The translations under genes and the position numbers were made by a program. Positions 6,718 through 14,913 of a DNA stretch of 64,000 nt are shown here, in pieces; the stretch's first letter is position 1; every line of letters starts with the position of its first letter. The stretch lies in contig NZ_JALGRP010000002.1 in assembly GCF_022815605.1 (NCBI RefSeq), positions 511,646 to 575,645 of the forward strand, in the 5' to 3' direction. The stretch comes from Microbacterium sp. VKM Ac-2923 (GTDB lineage Bacteria > Actinomycetota > Actinomycetes > Actinomycetales > Microbacteriaceae). Under the pieces are notes generated by a model, which searched no databases, was not told the origin of the DNA, and saw nothing but the letters and a program-made list of their open reading frames with translations.

Positions 6718-8951
6718 CTGAGGCCTGGCGACAGTTGCATTGGCCGCGCCCGTTCGACGCCGCGGCCGCCCTGGGGCTCCTCGAAACGCTCGCTGCCGAC
6801 GAGTCGCGCGGCCCGGTCGTGTTCGAGGCCCGGAGCGAGGCCGGCACCATCCGGCATCTTCTCGGTGGGCACCGCGTCACCGTCTCGAGCGTCGGCAGCA
6901 CCTTGCATCGGCTGCTGCCCGGCGTCACCGTCACCAAACTCGGGACCGCGCGTACCTCCGTGGAACGGGCGGGCCGTGTGCGTATCCGTCAGCGTCACAT
7001 GGGCCTCAGCCTCGACACGTCTGGGGCGGCGCTACGGGCGCTCTACTCAGCGCTGTCGCAGGCGACCGGGAAGGGTGATGTTCTCGTGCTTCAGGTCATC
7101 CTGGGTGCGAGCGTTCCGCCGCAGCCGCTGCCGACGTTCACCCCGGACCCGAACCTGACCATCTTCGACCTCGTCACCGCCGGTACTCGCCCCGCCCAGC
7201 CAGAGGTGCGAGCTGATCTGCGGGACAAGCTCGCCCAGTACCGCTTCCGCTCGACCATCCGCGTCGGTGTCGCCGCCGCCAGCCCCGTCCGCCGCCGCCT
7301 CCTCGTCCACGCCGTACTCGCCGCGCTCCGGCAGTTGCAAACCGGCTCAACCCGCATCGACCTCGTCTCCGAACGACCTGACCTGGTCGATGAGGCGGTG
7401 GTCCCGGCGAAGAAGCCGCTGCGCCTGACCGCCGCCGAGGCCCTCCGCCTCGTCGGCTGGCCCACCGGGGACGGCCCGCTGGCTGGGATGCCGCCCATCT
7501 ACCCGCGCCTTCTCGCCCCACCGACCGGCTACGCACCCAGCACGGAGCGGGCGTTTGCCCGCACCACCGCGCCCGGTCCGAGCCTCCCGGTCGGGATCTC
7601 GATCAAGGATGCCGTGCGGCATACCCACATCATGGGGCCGAACGGGGTGGGGAAGTCGACGGTGATGTTGAACCTGATCGCCGCCGACATCGCCGCGGGT
7701 AGGAGCGTGGTCGTTATCGACGCTAAACGCGACCTCGCCACCGACACCCTCACCGTCGTCCCCGACCACCGCGCCGGGGACGTCGTCGTGCTCGACCCGA
7801 TCAGCCCCGACCCCGTCGGATTGAACCCGTTCGCCGGGGCCGGGGACGCGGCGCCCCTCGTCGCCGACAGGTTGCTCGCGGTGTTCCGCAGTCTCTTCCC
7901 GTCGGCGTTCGGACCCCGCACCAGCGACGCCGTCCACGCCTCACTGCTGACCCTCGCCGGCATCACTGGCTCCACCCTGGCCGACCTCCCCAAGCTGCTG
8001 ACCGACGACCCGTTCCGCCGCCGCCACACCGCCCGGCTGACGGACCCGTCGCTAATGGAATTCTGGGCCCAGTACGACGCGCTCAGCGTGGGTGCGCGGG
8101 CGAGCATGGTCGGCCCCGTCCTGACCCGGCTGCGGCAGTTCCTGCTGCGCCCCAGCATCCGCGCCGTCCTCGACCAACCCACCCCGCGCTTCGACCTGCG
8201 CGACCTGTTCGACAAGCCCCGCATCCTGATTGTCCCGCTCAACCGTGGCCTCCTCGGCCCGGTCGCGGCCGAGCTCGTCGGGTCGCTGCTGGTCTCGCAG
8301 CTCTGGCAGCTCACCCTCGCCCGAGCGGGGGTGCCGAAAGACCAGCGCCGCCCGGTATCGATCTATCTCGACGAGGCGCAGATGTTCGTCAAGCAGGAGT
8401 CAGACCTGGGCGAGGCGCTGGAGCAGTCGCGGTCGATGAACGTTGCCTGGCACCTCGCGCACCAGCACCGGGCGCAGATGCCCGCGAGCCTGCTCGCCGG
8501 CATCGCCGCCAACGCGCGCAACAAGATCCAGTTCCAAGCCGACCCCACCGACGCCGCCGCCGTGACCAAGTACTCGCCCCTCACTCCGGAGGACGTGATG
8601 AAGCTCCCGCCGTACCACGTCTACGTCGACCTCGTCGCTGGCGGCGTGCAATCCGGCTGGTTCTCCGCCGCCACCCTGCCACCACCCTCAGCCGTGTCCG
8701 ACCCGGACTGCGTCCTCGCCGAGAGTCACGCCCGCTACGGAGCACAGCCGCACGACCGCCCTGGCTCGTCACCGATAGCACCGTCCGCCCACCCGACGGA
8801 GGGTGACATCGGCATCACCCCACGGGGTGACGAACGGGATGAAAGACGGGGTGATGAAGAGGGTGAGAAGCAGGGTGACGACGAGGGTGACGACAGGAGT
8901 GATGAGCACGCCGACGAGCCCATCGGCCGCCGCCCGAGGAGTGCGTCATGA
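6714..8951 (+). CDS. Conjugation-type ATPase (TraG/VirD4/TraD-like coupling protein)
   Basis: The 745-residue protein has a Walker A motif HIMGPNGVGKST (about residues 303-314), VVVIDAKRDL as a following strand, Walker B IYLDEAQMF (about 546-554) and the helix MNVAWHLAHQHRAQMP found in FtsK/HerA-fold coupling proteins. The N-terminal 280 residues are a separate domain without membrane segments, so this is a soluble relative. It would drive DNA or protein transfer during conjugation. The last 50 residues are a run of Asp/Glu/Arg repeats encoded by degenerate copies of gggtgacga. It overlaps both neighbours by 4 bases. Confidence 0.8.
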   Translation: MTEAWRQLHWPRPFDAAAALGLLETLAADESRGPVVFEARSEAGTIRHLLGGHRVTVSSVGSTLHRLLPGVTVTKLGTARTSVERAGRVRIRQRHMGLSLDTSGAALRALYSALSQATGKGDVLVLQVILGASVPPQPLPTFTPDPNLTIFDLVTAGTRPAQPEVRADLRDKLAQYRFRSTIRVGVAAASPVRRRLLVHAVLAALRQLQTGSTRIDLVSERPDLVDEAVVPAKKPLRLTAAEALRLVGWPTGDGPLAGMPPIYPRLLAPPTGYAPSTERAFARTTAPGPSLPVGISIKDAVRHTHIMGPNGVGKSTVMLNLIAADIAAGRSVVVIDAKRDLATDTLTVVPDHRAGDVVVLDPISPDPVGLNPFAGAGDAAPLVADRLLAVFRSLFPSAFGPRTSDAVHASLLTLAGITGSTLADLPKLLTDDPFRRRHTARLTDPSLMEFWAQYDALSVGARASMVGPVLTRLRQFLLRPSIRAVLDQPTPRFDLRDLFDKPRILIVPLNRGLLGPVAAELVGSLLVSQLWQLTLARAGVPKDQRRPVSIYLDEAQMFVKQESDLGEALEQSRSMNVAWHLAHQHRAQMPASLLAGIAANARNKIQFQADPTDAAAVTKYSPLTPEDVMKLPPYHVYVDLVAGGVQSGWFSAATLPPPSAVSDPDCVLAESHARYGAQPHDRPGSSPIAPSAHPTEGDIGITPRGDERDERRGDEEGEKQGDDEGDDRSDEHADEPIGRRPRSAS

Positions 8952-9199
8952 CCACCGAACTCGCACCCGATAGAAGAGTTGCGGGGTGTCCGCTCGTGCG
9001 TCCGTTCGACCGTCCATTCGCCGGAACTTCGACCCCTGTTTCACCGCGTATTCCTGCGGCTTTCGGCCGGAGTTGGGAGCGGACTACTCCGCCCTTGGCG
9101 GAGTTCCTGGCCGCCCGCCAACTCGCCGGGCCCCGAGAGAACGATGCACACCGTGATGACCGTGACAACAACGGAGACCGTGAAGGGGAACGCTCATGA
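8948..9199 (+). CDS. Hypothetical element protein, 83 aa
   Basis: This short protein is rich in Pro and Arg at the start and Asp/Arg/Asn at the end, with no recognised domain. Support comes from its position: ATG 8948 overlaps the stop of the ATPase gene and its own stop overlaps the start of the replication-relaxation gene, giving an unbroken chain of translationally coupled genes. Confidence 0.5.
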   Translation: MTTELAPDRRVAGCPLVRPFDRPFAGTSTPVSPRIPAAFGRSWERTTPPLAEFLAARQLAGPRENDAHRDDRDNNGDREGERS

Positions 9200-10047
9200 C
9201 GATGCGCCTTCCCCGCACGGGTGCCGGACCGTCCAAGCTCATCCTGCTGCGGACCGAGTTGTCATCCCGAGACGATGACATCGTCCGCTTTCTCAGTCAG
9301 CACAGGTATGCCACCACCACGCAGCTCCGGGACGTGTTCTTCGCCGGGCACGCCACGGACACGGCCGGCACTCGGGCCTGCATCCGCGTCCTGCACCGGC
9401 TGCTCCATCACCGGCTCGTCGCCCGTCTCGAACGCCGCGTTGGTGGGACCGCTCGCGGCTCGGCGGCGAGCATCTGGTACCTGGACGCTCCCGGCGAACG
9501 CCTTACTCGACCGGAAGGCGCTCGGCGTCGCCGCTTCGCCGCCGCCTCCACCCCGTTCCTGACCCACACCCTCGGCGTCACCGACGTCCACGTCGCCCTC
9601 GTGAACCTCGCCCGCATCGGCGCGTTCACGATCGAGCGCGTCACCCTCGAGCCTGACTCCTGGCGACCGTTCCTCACGGCTGCCGGGACGGCCGCCATCC
9701 TGAAGCCCGACCTGACCGTCCACCTCGCCACTGCCGACTTCGACGACCACTGGTGCATCGAGGTCGACCTCGGCACCGAAAGCATCCCCGTCCTGCTCAC
9801 CAAGTGCGCCGCATATGCCGCGTACCGGGCCACCGGCCGCGCCCAGGCGGAGCACGGCGTCTTCCCCCGGGTCCTCTGGCTCGTGCCCACACGGGCCCGC
9901 GTAGCCCGCCTCCAGGCGGCCATTCACGTCGACCCACGCCTGGACGACCGGCTCTTCATCTGCACCACGCCCGACCACCTCGCCGCCGTCCTGGACAACC
10001 CCGAGAACACCCCGACGTCACCTCACCCCGAAATGAGGACCCCATGA
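9196..10047 (+). CDS. Replication-relaxation family protein
   Basis: The 283-residue protein begins with a winged-helix region (DDDIVRFLSQHRYATTTQL, then a CIRVLHRLLHHRLVARLERR helix) and continues with a nuclease-like alpha/beta part containing FLTHTLGVTDVHVALV, LKPDLTVHL and CIEVDLGTESIPVLLTK. This order is characteristic of the Replic_Relax family (PF13814) of plasmids and conjugative elements of Gram-positive bacteria, thought to act in replication or mobilisation as a nicking or relaxation factor. It is coupled by 4-base overlaps to the genes on both sides. Confidence 0.8.
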   Translation: MTMRLPRTGAGPSKLILLRTELSSRDDDIVRFLSQHRYATTTQLRDVFFAGHATDTAGTRACIRVLHRLLHHRLVARLERRVGGTARGSAASIWYLDAPGERLTRPEGARRRRFAAASTPFLTHTLGVTDVHVALVNLARIGAFTIERVTLEPDSWRPFLTAAGTAAILKPDLTVHLATADFDDHWCIEVDLGTESIPVLLTKCAAYAAYRATGRAQAEHGVFPRVLWLVPTRARVARLQAAIHVDPRLDDRLFICTTPDHLAAVLDNPENTPTSPHPEMRTP

Positions 10048-10490
10048 GCCCAGAACTCCCACCACCCGCAGACCGCGACCCGTACCCGCCAAACGGCGAC
10101 GACCGGTTCGGACCGGAAGCTGCCGAATCTGTCGAACGGTCGCTCGCGCATTTGCAAGACCCCGACGACGCCCTGCGGATCCTGCGCGGTGTGGAAGAGA
10201 ACGGGGCCGCATTCGCGGCCTACCTGATGCTGAGCGACACCAATCTCGCCGCCGAGAACCTCACGGACACCTTCCACGACAGCTACGTCGACGCCTGGGA
10301 GAGCTTCGCCGAGTTCCGCCGCGACGTCCTCGACGGCCTCGGCTGGCTCGACGCCATCAGCCAGGTCATGACCGTGCAGGGGATCCCCGACGACCACCTC
10401 GTCTGGAACGACCCGGCGATCGACCAGCGAATCTTTGACACCTACGACACTGTCCGCCTGGACGGCTGGTGGCACGTCTTCTACAAGTAG
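10044..10490 (+). CDS. Acidic protein, possibly ArdA-like antirestriction
   Basis: The 148-residue product is strongly acidic. A segment resembling the second half of ArdA proteins is visible: TFHDSYVDAWESFAEFRRDVLDGLGWL, compared with the Y-x-G-x-Y-x-S-x-x-D-F pattern, and the end YDTVRLDGWWHVFYK compared with the closing ArdA strand. ArdA proteins mimic DNA and block type I restriction enzymes, which would suit a conjugative element. The match is from memory and weak; the N-terminal half is unassigned. ATG 10044 overlaps the previous stop by 4 bases. Confidence 0.5.
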   Translation: MSPELPPPADRDPYPPNGDDRFGPEAAESVERSLAHLQDPDDALRILRGVEENGAAFAAYLMLSDTNLAAENLTDTFHDSYVDAWESFAEFRRDVLDGLGWLDAISQVMTVQGIPDDHLVWNDPAIDQRIFDTYDTVRLDGWWHVFYK

Positions 10491-10638
10491 CTCGCCCCAC
10501 ACACTTCGCCCCGCCGCGGTCCGCGCGGGGCGGCACCGGCTCCACCTCCAGGTGGGGAAACACAACCAAACAGACCGGAGACGCTCCCAGACGGAAGGGG
10601 AACGGCTTCGGGTGCTTCAGCCGAAAGGAGGCGCACCA

Positions 10639-11022
10639 ATGCACATCAGATCAATCTACGAAGAGCACTACCTCGGAGAGACCTACCGGACAGGGGTCGC
10701 CTACCTGAGGGCCCGCACCGAGAAAGACGACCGGGCACCCCGCCGCGTCGGCGACTACTCGATTACAAGGCAACGAGAGTTCATCGCCAAAGCCGCCAGA
10801 GCCGAGCGCGTGATCATCATCGCCGAGTACATCGAGTACGGCGACGAACCGGGCTACCAACCCGCCTTCCTCCAAGCGATGGCCTTCATCACAGAAACCC
10901 AGGTCCCCGACCTCTTCGTCGCCAGCGATGAGTACCTGACCTGGCGGTGCCATGAAGTCGACCCGTTCATGGACTACCTCAGAACGAGCCACGTCCAACT
11001 CATCACCGCAGTCGCGATCTAG
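10639..11022 (+). CDS. Serine-recombinase N-terminal-like protein lacking the catalytic serine
   Basis: This 127-residue protein follows the plan of the serine recombinase catalytic domain: GVAYLRARTEKDD aligns with the AVSYLRVSTSQQ of the integrase next door, GDYSITRQREFIAKAARAE with its SLPAQREANRRKAE, and PDLFVASDEYLTW with FVIVHKVDRLAR. The catalytic serine of LRVST is arginine here (LRART), and the conserved active-site arginines after it are not evident. There is no zinc ribbon or DNA-binding domain. It starts at ATG 10639 with AAAGGAGG 6-7 bases upstream and lies 232 bases before the integrase. A directionality factor or inhibitor of the integrase is one possible role. Confidence 0.7.
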   Translation: MHIRSIYEEHYLGETYRTGVAYLRARTEKDDRAPRRVGDYSITRQREFIAKAARAERVIIIAEYIEYGDEPGYQPAFLQAMAFITETQVPDLFVASDEYLTWRCHEVDPFMDYLRTSHVQLITAVAI

Positions 11023-11254
11023 AAGCACACCAACACCGTCACCGTGGGGCCAGACGCGCAGCCAGCCGCCCGGCCCCACGGCCACCCCTGTCAATCCAGC
11101 CAAACACGTGCGGGGTGAGTTTTCCCCAGGTCAACGATGCGAAAAGCGCAACAACCCACGTCCTCAAACGTCTCGACATAAGAGGTGAAGAGAGCGTTAA
11201 TCAGAAGGCTGGGTCCATTCACGAAGACCGGACCCGCCTCAGAAAGGAGTGCCC

Positions 11255-12970
11255 ATGTATGACACCGCTGCCCCGCCCGGGGTTCCTACTGCAACGAAAC
11301 TCACCGCCGTTTCCTACCTTCGGGTTTCGACAAGTCAACAAGCAGAACGTGACGGCGATCCCGAAGGCTATAGCCTTCCGGCCCAGAGGGAGGCCAATCG
11401 GCGTAAGGCCGAGACCCTTGGCGCACAGATCGTGGAGGAATTCGTCGATCGAGGCGAATCCGCACGTTCCGCAGATCGGCCCGATCTGCAGCGGATGCTT
11501 CAGTTCATCGCTGAGAACCCAGTCAACTTCGTCATCGTCCACAAGGTTGATCGACTCGCCCGCAGTCGAGCCGACGACGTTGCGATCAACCTCGCCATCC
11601 AGCAGGCAAATGCTCGGCTGGTTTCTGTCAGCGAGAACATCGACGAGACGCCGTCTGGGATGCTCCTCCACGGGATCATGAGTTCCATCGCGGAGTTCTA
11701 CTCGCGCAACCTTGCTAGTGAGGTTGTTAAGGGGATGAGCCAGAAGGCGAAGACTGGCGGGACAACCGGGAAGGCGCCAATTGGCTACAGCAACCGCGCC
11801 ATCGTCAACGAGGAAGGCCGCGAGGTGCGCACCGTCGTTGTCGACGAGACACGCGCGCCACTCATCCGATGGGCGTTCACCGCCTACGCCTCGGGCGACT
11901 TCACAATCACGCAGCTTGTTGCGGAACTGACCGCCCGGGGTCTTACCACTCCCCCAACACCGAAGCGCGCCGCCCACGCGCTCAAGCCCCCGCAGCTCTA
12001 CAGCATCCTGACTAACCCCTACTACCTCGGAATCGTGAAGTTTAGGGGCATCAGCTACCCGGGCCGCCACACGCCTCTCGTCGACGAGAGCACATGGCAA
12101 AAGTGTCAGCAGATGTTCGAATCTCGGTCAACTGGCGAGAAGGCGCGTGTCCACACCCACTATCTGAAGAGTTCAGTGTTCTGCGGGCAGTGCCAGAGTC
12201 GGCTGATCATCCATTACTCAACCAACCGGGCCGGTGTGACCTACCCCTACTTTGTCTGCGTCGGTCGGCATCAGAAGCGCACGGACTGCACCATGTCCGC
12301 GATCAACATCCACGAGGCCGAGCATCACATCGAGAACCTCTACACGTTGGTCGCGCTGACGCCCGAAATGAGCGCGCGAACGAGGTCACACCTGCGAATG
12401 GCCATGGAGGCAGGAGCCCAATCAGCGAAGCGGACACAGAAAGAACTCCTCGGCCAGCAAACGCGGCTCATGGAGCGCAGCAAGAAGCTCCTCGACGGCC
12501 ACCTCGACGGCACGATCCCGAACGACCTCTACCGGCCGGAACAAGAACGCATTAATCGCGAGATGACCGCGATTGGCGACCGTCTCAACGTATTGCGGAC
12601 AGAATTCGAAGCGCTTGAGCAGAATCTGGACGACGCAATGGCACTCACCGCAAATTGCTACGACGCCTACGTCCGCGCACCGGACGCTCTGCGACGCACC
12701 TTCAACCAAGCCTTCTTCACACGCATTCTCATCACCCGCGACGAGAGTGTCGAGGGAGAGCTCGCGGAACCGTTCGCCACGATCATCACCACCGCAGAAA
12801 CGAACAGCGGCGCCTCTCCGGAAGGAGAGACGCCGCATACAAAAGGCTTTTACAAGGTCACTTGTTCTAAAGAGACCGATTTGGTGGACCTGAGGGGATT
12901 CGAACCCCTGACCTCCTCGATGCGAACGAGGCGCGCTACCAACTGCGCCACAGGCCCGGAAACCTCGTAA
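11255..12970 (+). CDS. Large serine recombinase (integrase) of the element
   Basis: The 571-residue enzyme has the catalytic domain (YLRVST, nucleophile Ser about 25; FVDRGESARSADRPDLQRML; IVHKVDRLAR; GIMSSIAEFYSRNLASEV), the recombinase domain (about 170-270), a zinc ribbon (CGQC and later C-x(n)-C, about 305-345), a coiled coil (about 385-425) and a tail. It catalyses site-specific integration and excision. ATG 11255 has AGGAG 5 bases upstream. The last 25-30 codons run antisense through tRNA-Ala, giving the tell-tale LRGFEPLTSSMRTRRATNC. This part of the protein therefore comes from the attachment site, and its sequence in the excised circle depends on the other att end. Confidence 0.93.
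   Translation: MYDTAAPPGVPTATKLTAVSYLRVSTSQQAERDGDPEGYSLPAQREANRRKAETLGAQIVEEFVDRGESARSADRPDLQRMLQFIAENPVNFVIVHKVDRLARSRADDVAINLAIQQANARLVSVSENIDETPSGMLLHGIMSSIAEFYSRNLASEVVKGMSQKAKTGGTTGKAPIGYSNRAIVNEEGREVRTVVVDETRAPLIRWAFTAYASGDFTITQLVAELTARGLTTPPTPKRAAHALKPPQLYSILTNPYYLGIVKFRGISYPGRHTPLVDESTWQKCQQMFESRSTGEKARVHTHYLKSSVFCGQCQSRLIIHYSTNRAGVTYPYFVCVGRHQKRTDCTMSAINIHEAEHHIENLYTLVALTPEMSARTRSHLRMAMEAGAQSAKRTQKELLGQQTRLMERSKKLLDGHLDGTIPNDLYRPEQERINREMTAIGDRLNVLRTEFEALEQNLDDAMALTANCYDAYVRAPDALRRTFNQAFFTRILITRDESVEGELAEPFATIITTAETNSGASPEGETPHTKGFYKVTCSKETDLVDLRGFEPLTSSMRTRRATNCATGPETS
12809..12834. terminator. Hairpin near the integrase 3' end, downstream of tRNA-Ala
   Basis: GGCGCCTCTCC and GGAGAGACGCC form a stem (one bulge/mismatch) closed by a GGAA loop, inside the last part of the integrase gene. 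On the minus strand it lies 50 bases after the tRNA 3' end, so it could terminate tRNA-Ala transcription or mark the native end of the integrase transcript. Confidence 0.35.
12882..12957 (-). tRNA. tRNA-Ala (anticodon CGC), CCA encoded
   Basis: Read on the minus strand, the acceptor GGGCCTG pairs with CAGGTCC, with one G-U pair. The anticodon stem CCTCG/CGAGG closes the loop TTCGCAT, giving anticodon CGC, and the T arm reads GGGGTTCGAATCCCC. The discriminator A is followed by an encoded CCA. The 3' end abuts the mobile element and is its attachment site. The integrase reading frame crosses the whole gene antisense. Confidence 0.95.
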
Positions 12971-13101
12971 ACACTATCACGTCACACGCGAGTCACCGGA
13001 CGCCAGGCGACTTCCGCGACCGACCGCACGCGCCGTATTCCCGAATCCGCATGTGGTGCGGCGGGAGCGCCCGCGCCGCATCGTCGGGGCGGACGTGAGG
13101 A

Positions 13102-14187
13102 CTACTGACCCGACGCGCGACGCTCGAGGAGGCGACGCACGTGGTCTTCGATCTCGGTGTCGTCGACGTATCCCATGGCCGAATACGGCGAGGGAGCCGC
13201 GGCGGCGGGCCGAACCGACTCGATCGGGGTCGGGGCCTGCTCCGCGGCGATCTCGCGTGCGGCCTCCTCGCGAGCGGCTGCGCGCAGTGCCTCGCGCGCG
13301 ATCTGCGCCTCCACGACAGCTGCGGCGCGCGAACCGGCCGATGCGACGAGCGGGCGGGGCAGCTCGCGGGGCGTCCACGTCGGACGCGGCGTGGGCGCGA
13401 GCGGCACATCCTGCAACTCCGCGGCGACGGCACGGGTCACGGCGACCTCGACGGGACGGGTCGCCCCGCGGGCGGCGACGACGGCGGCCCGTCGGAGGAC
13501 GGCGAGCGACGCCACGACGGTGACGACTCCCGCGCCGAGCAGCAGCGGCATCCCTCCCCCGATGACCTGCACGAGCCCGGTGGCGATTGACGCGAGCCCG
13601 AGGGCGGCGACGGCTCCGACGACCAGGCGGAAGCGACGGCGTGCACGGGCACGTCGCGCCTCAGGACGAGGCGCGACGACCTGGCGCTCCGCGTGAGCGC
13701 GCTCGAGAGCGGCGATCTTCTCGGCATGCGTCTTCTCGAGGGCTGCCGCGCGCTCGGCCTGTGCGACCTCCACGGCCGCGGCGCGCTCCGCGCGAGCGAT
13801 GTCGACGGCGGCGGCGCGTTCGGCGCGCGCCAACTGGACCGCCGCGACACGCTGCTCTTTGACGAGGTCGCGGTCTCGCGCGCTCTCGAGCCGCGCGACC
13901 TCGAGACGCGCCTTCGCTGCCGCGAGCTCCGTGCGGGCCTTGTCGGCCTGCACCTGACGGGCGAGCTTCTGCTGCTGATGGGCGGTGCGGGCGGTCAGCT
14001 CGAGCTGCACCTCACGCGGGGCCTCGGCCGTCTCGGCGAGCACCCGGAGTGCCTGGTTGAGGCGGACGGCGTTGCGCTCGGCGGAGGTGAAGCGGTGCCG
14101 GCTCTGCCACGACGGCAACAGGTAGACCAACCACAACGCGACCGCGACGAAGACGATCACGCCGCCGCTCAGAACCTGCCCACCCAT
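13102..14187 (-). CDS. Membrane protein with alanine-rich coiled coil
   Basis: The 361 residues comprise an N-terminal membrane segment (VIVFVAVALWLVYLLPSW), a long charged coiled coil (about 60-165) made of repeats of the type RAERAAAV-x-x-A, a pair of central membrane helices (about 185-235) and a variable Ala/Pro tail ending in an acidic segment. No enzyme motif is present. Similar large actinobacterial envelope proteins are often linked to septum or cell-envelope function, but I cannot assign one. It follows the GNAT and galU genes on the same strand, 87 bases downstream. Confidence 0.8.
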   Translation of the reverse strand: MGGQVLSGGVIVFVAVALWLVYLLPSWQSRHRFTSAERNAVRLNQALRVLAETAEAPREVQLELTARTAHQQQKLARQVQADKARTELAAAKARLEVARLESARDRDLVKEQRVAAVQLARAERAAAVDIARAERAAAVEVAQAERAAALEKTHAEKIAALERAHAERQVVAPRPEARRARARRRFRLVVGAVAALGLASIATGLVQVIGGGMPLLLGAGVVTVVASLAVLRRAAVVAARGATRPVEVAVTRAVAAELQDVPLAPTPRPTWTPRELPRPLVASAGSRAAAVVEAQIAREALRAAAREEAAREIAAEQAPTPIESVRPAAAAPSPYSAMGYVDDTEIEDHVRRLLERRASGQ

Positions 14188-14274
14188 GGGTCAAAGGTAG
14201 GTCACCGGGAGATCACAGAGCGGCATCCCTCCGCGTGTCGTCTCGACCATCGGCCCACACTCAGGCAAGAACGT

Positions 14275-14898
14275 TCAGATGCGGTCGGACGGGGGCACGC
14301 GCGCGGCGTCGGGCGGAACCTGACCTCGGTTCCAGCGATCGAGCACACCGTGCGGAACCTCTTCGCGCACGAGGGCGAACGCGTAATGATCGCGCCAGTC
14401 GCCGTCGATGTGGATGTACCGCCGGCGGAGCCCCTCGTAGCGGAAGCCGAGTTTCTCGACCACGCGCAGGCTGGCGTGATTCTCGGGACGGATGCAGATC
14501 TCGACCCGGTGCAGGTTGAGGGACGTGAAGCAGATGTCCGTCGCCATCGCCACGGCGACCGTGGTGATGCCGCGTCCGGCGTACTCCTCGGCCACCCAGT
14601 AGCCGATGGTGGCCGAGGCGAGGGAGCCGCGCGAGACGCCCCACACGTTGAGCTGGCCGGCGACCTCGTCGTCCCACTCCATGACGAAGGGGACGCCGAG
14701 GCCGTCACGGTACTGCTGCAGCAGGCGCCGGATGCCCAGGCGCATGTCGAAGGACACCGGGCCGTCCGGACTCGTCGCCTCCCAGCGGCGCAACCACGAG
14801 CGATTGTCGATCAGCTGCTGCTGGAGGACGCGCGCGTCGCGATTGCGGATGAGGCGTATCGACACCTCACCGTGCCGCCGGGGGACGGAGAGATCCAT
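14275..14898 (-). CDS. GNAT-family N-acetyltransferase (RimJ/RimL-like)
   Basis: This 207-residue protein shows the GNAT fold in the order expected for RimJ/RimL enzymes: VSIRLIRNRDARVL at the start, PFVMEWDDEVAGQLNVWGV, IGYWVAEEYAGRGITTVAV (the acetyl-CoA pyrophosphate loop, with Q/R-x-x-G-x-G/A replaced by YAGRGI) and ENHASLRVVEKLGFRYEG. It would acetylate an N-terminal amine or small-molecule amine with acetyl-CoA. It starts 15 bases after the galU stop, so the two are co-transcribed. Confidence 0.9.
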   Translation of the reverse strand: MDLSVPRRHGEVSIRLIRNRDARVLQQQLIDNRSWLRRWEATSPDGPVSFDMRLGIRRLLQQYRDGLGVPFVMEWDDEVAGQLNVWGVSRGSLASATIGYWVAEEYAGRGITTVAVAMATDICFTSLNLHRVEICIRPENHASLRVVEKLGFRYEGLRRRYIHIDGDWRDHYAFALVREEVPHGVLDRWNRGQVPPDAARVPPSDRI

Positions 14899-14913
14899 GG
14901 AAAGCGGGCGGGG

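Larger units (their letters stand above)
1..12884. mobile_element. Right-hand part of an integrative (probably conjugative) element at tRNA-Ala
   Basis: The element is bounded on the right by the 3' end of tRNA-Ala(CGC), where its serine integrase gene lies. Inside are a VirD4/TraG-like ATPase, a replication-relaxation family protein, an MT-A70 methyltransferase and many small genes that overlap by ATGA or GTGA, a layout typical of actinobacterial conjugative elements. The HD-protein cassette at 783-3767 is visibly lower in GC than the rest and looks like cargo. The left boundary is not seen: I found no second copy of the tRNA 3' end in the window, so it probably lies upstream. It is also possible that only about 4.6-12.9 kb is the element and the left part an older island. 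Confidence 0.65.
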
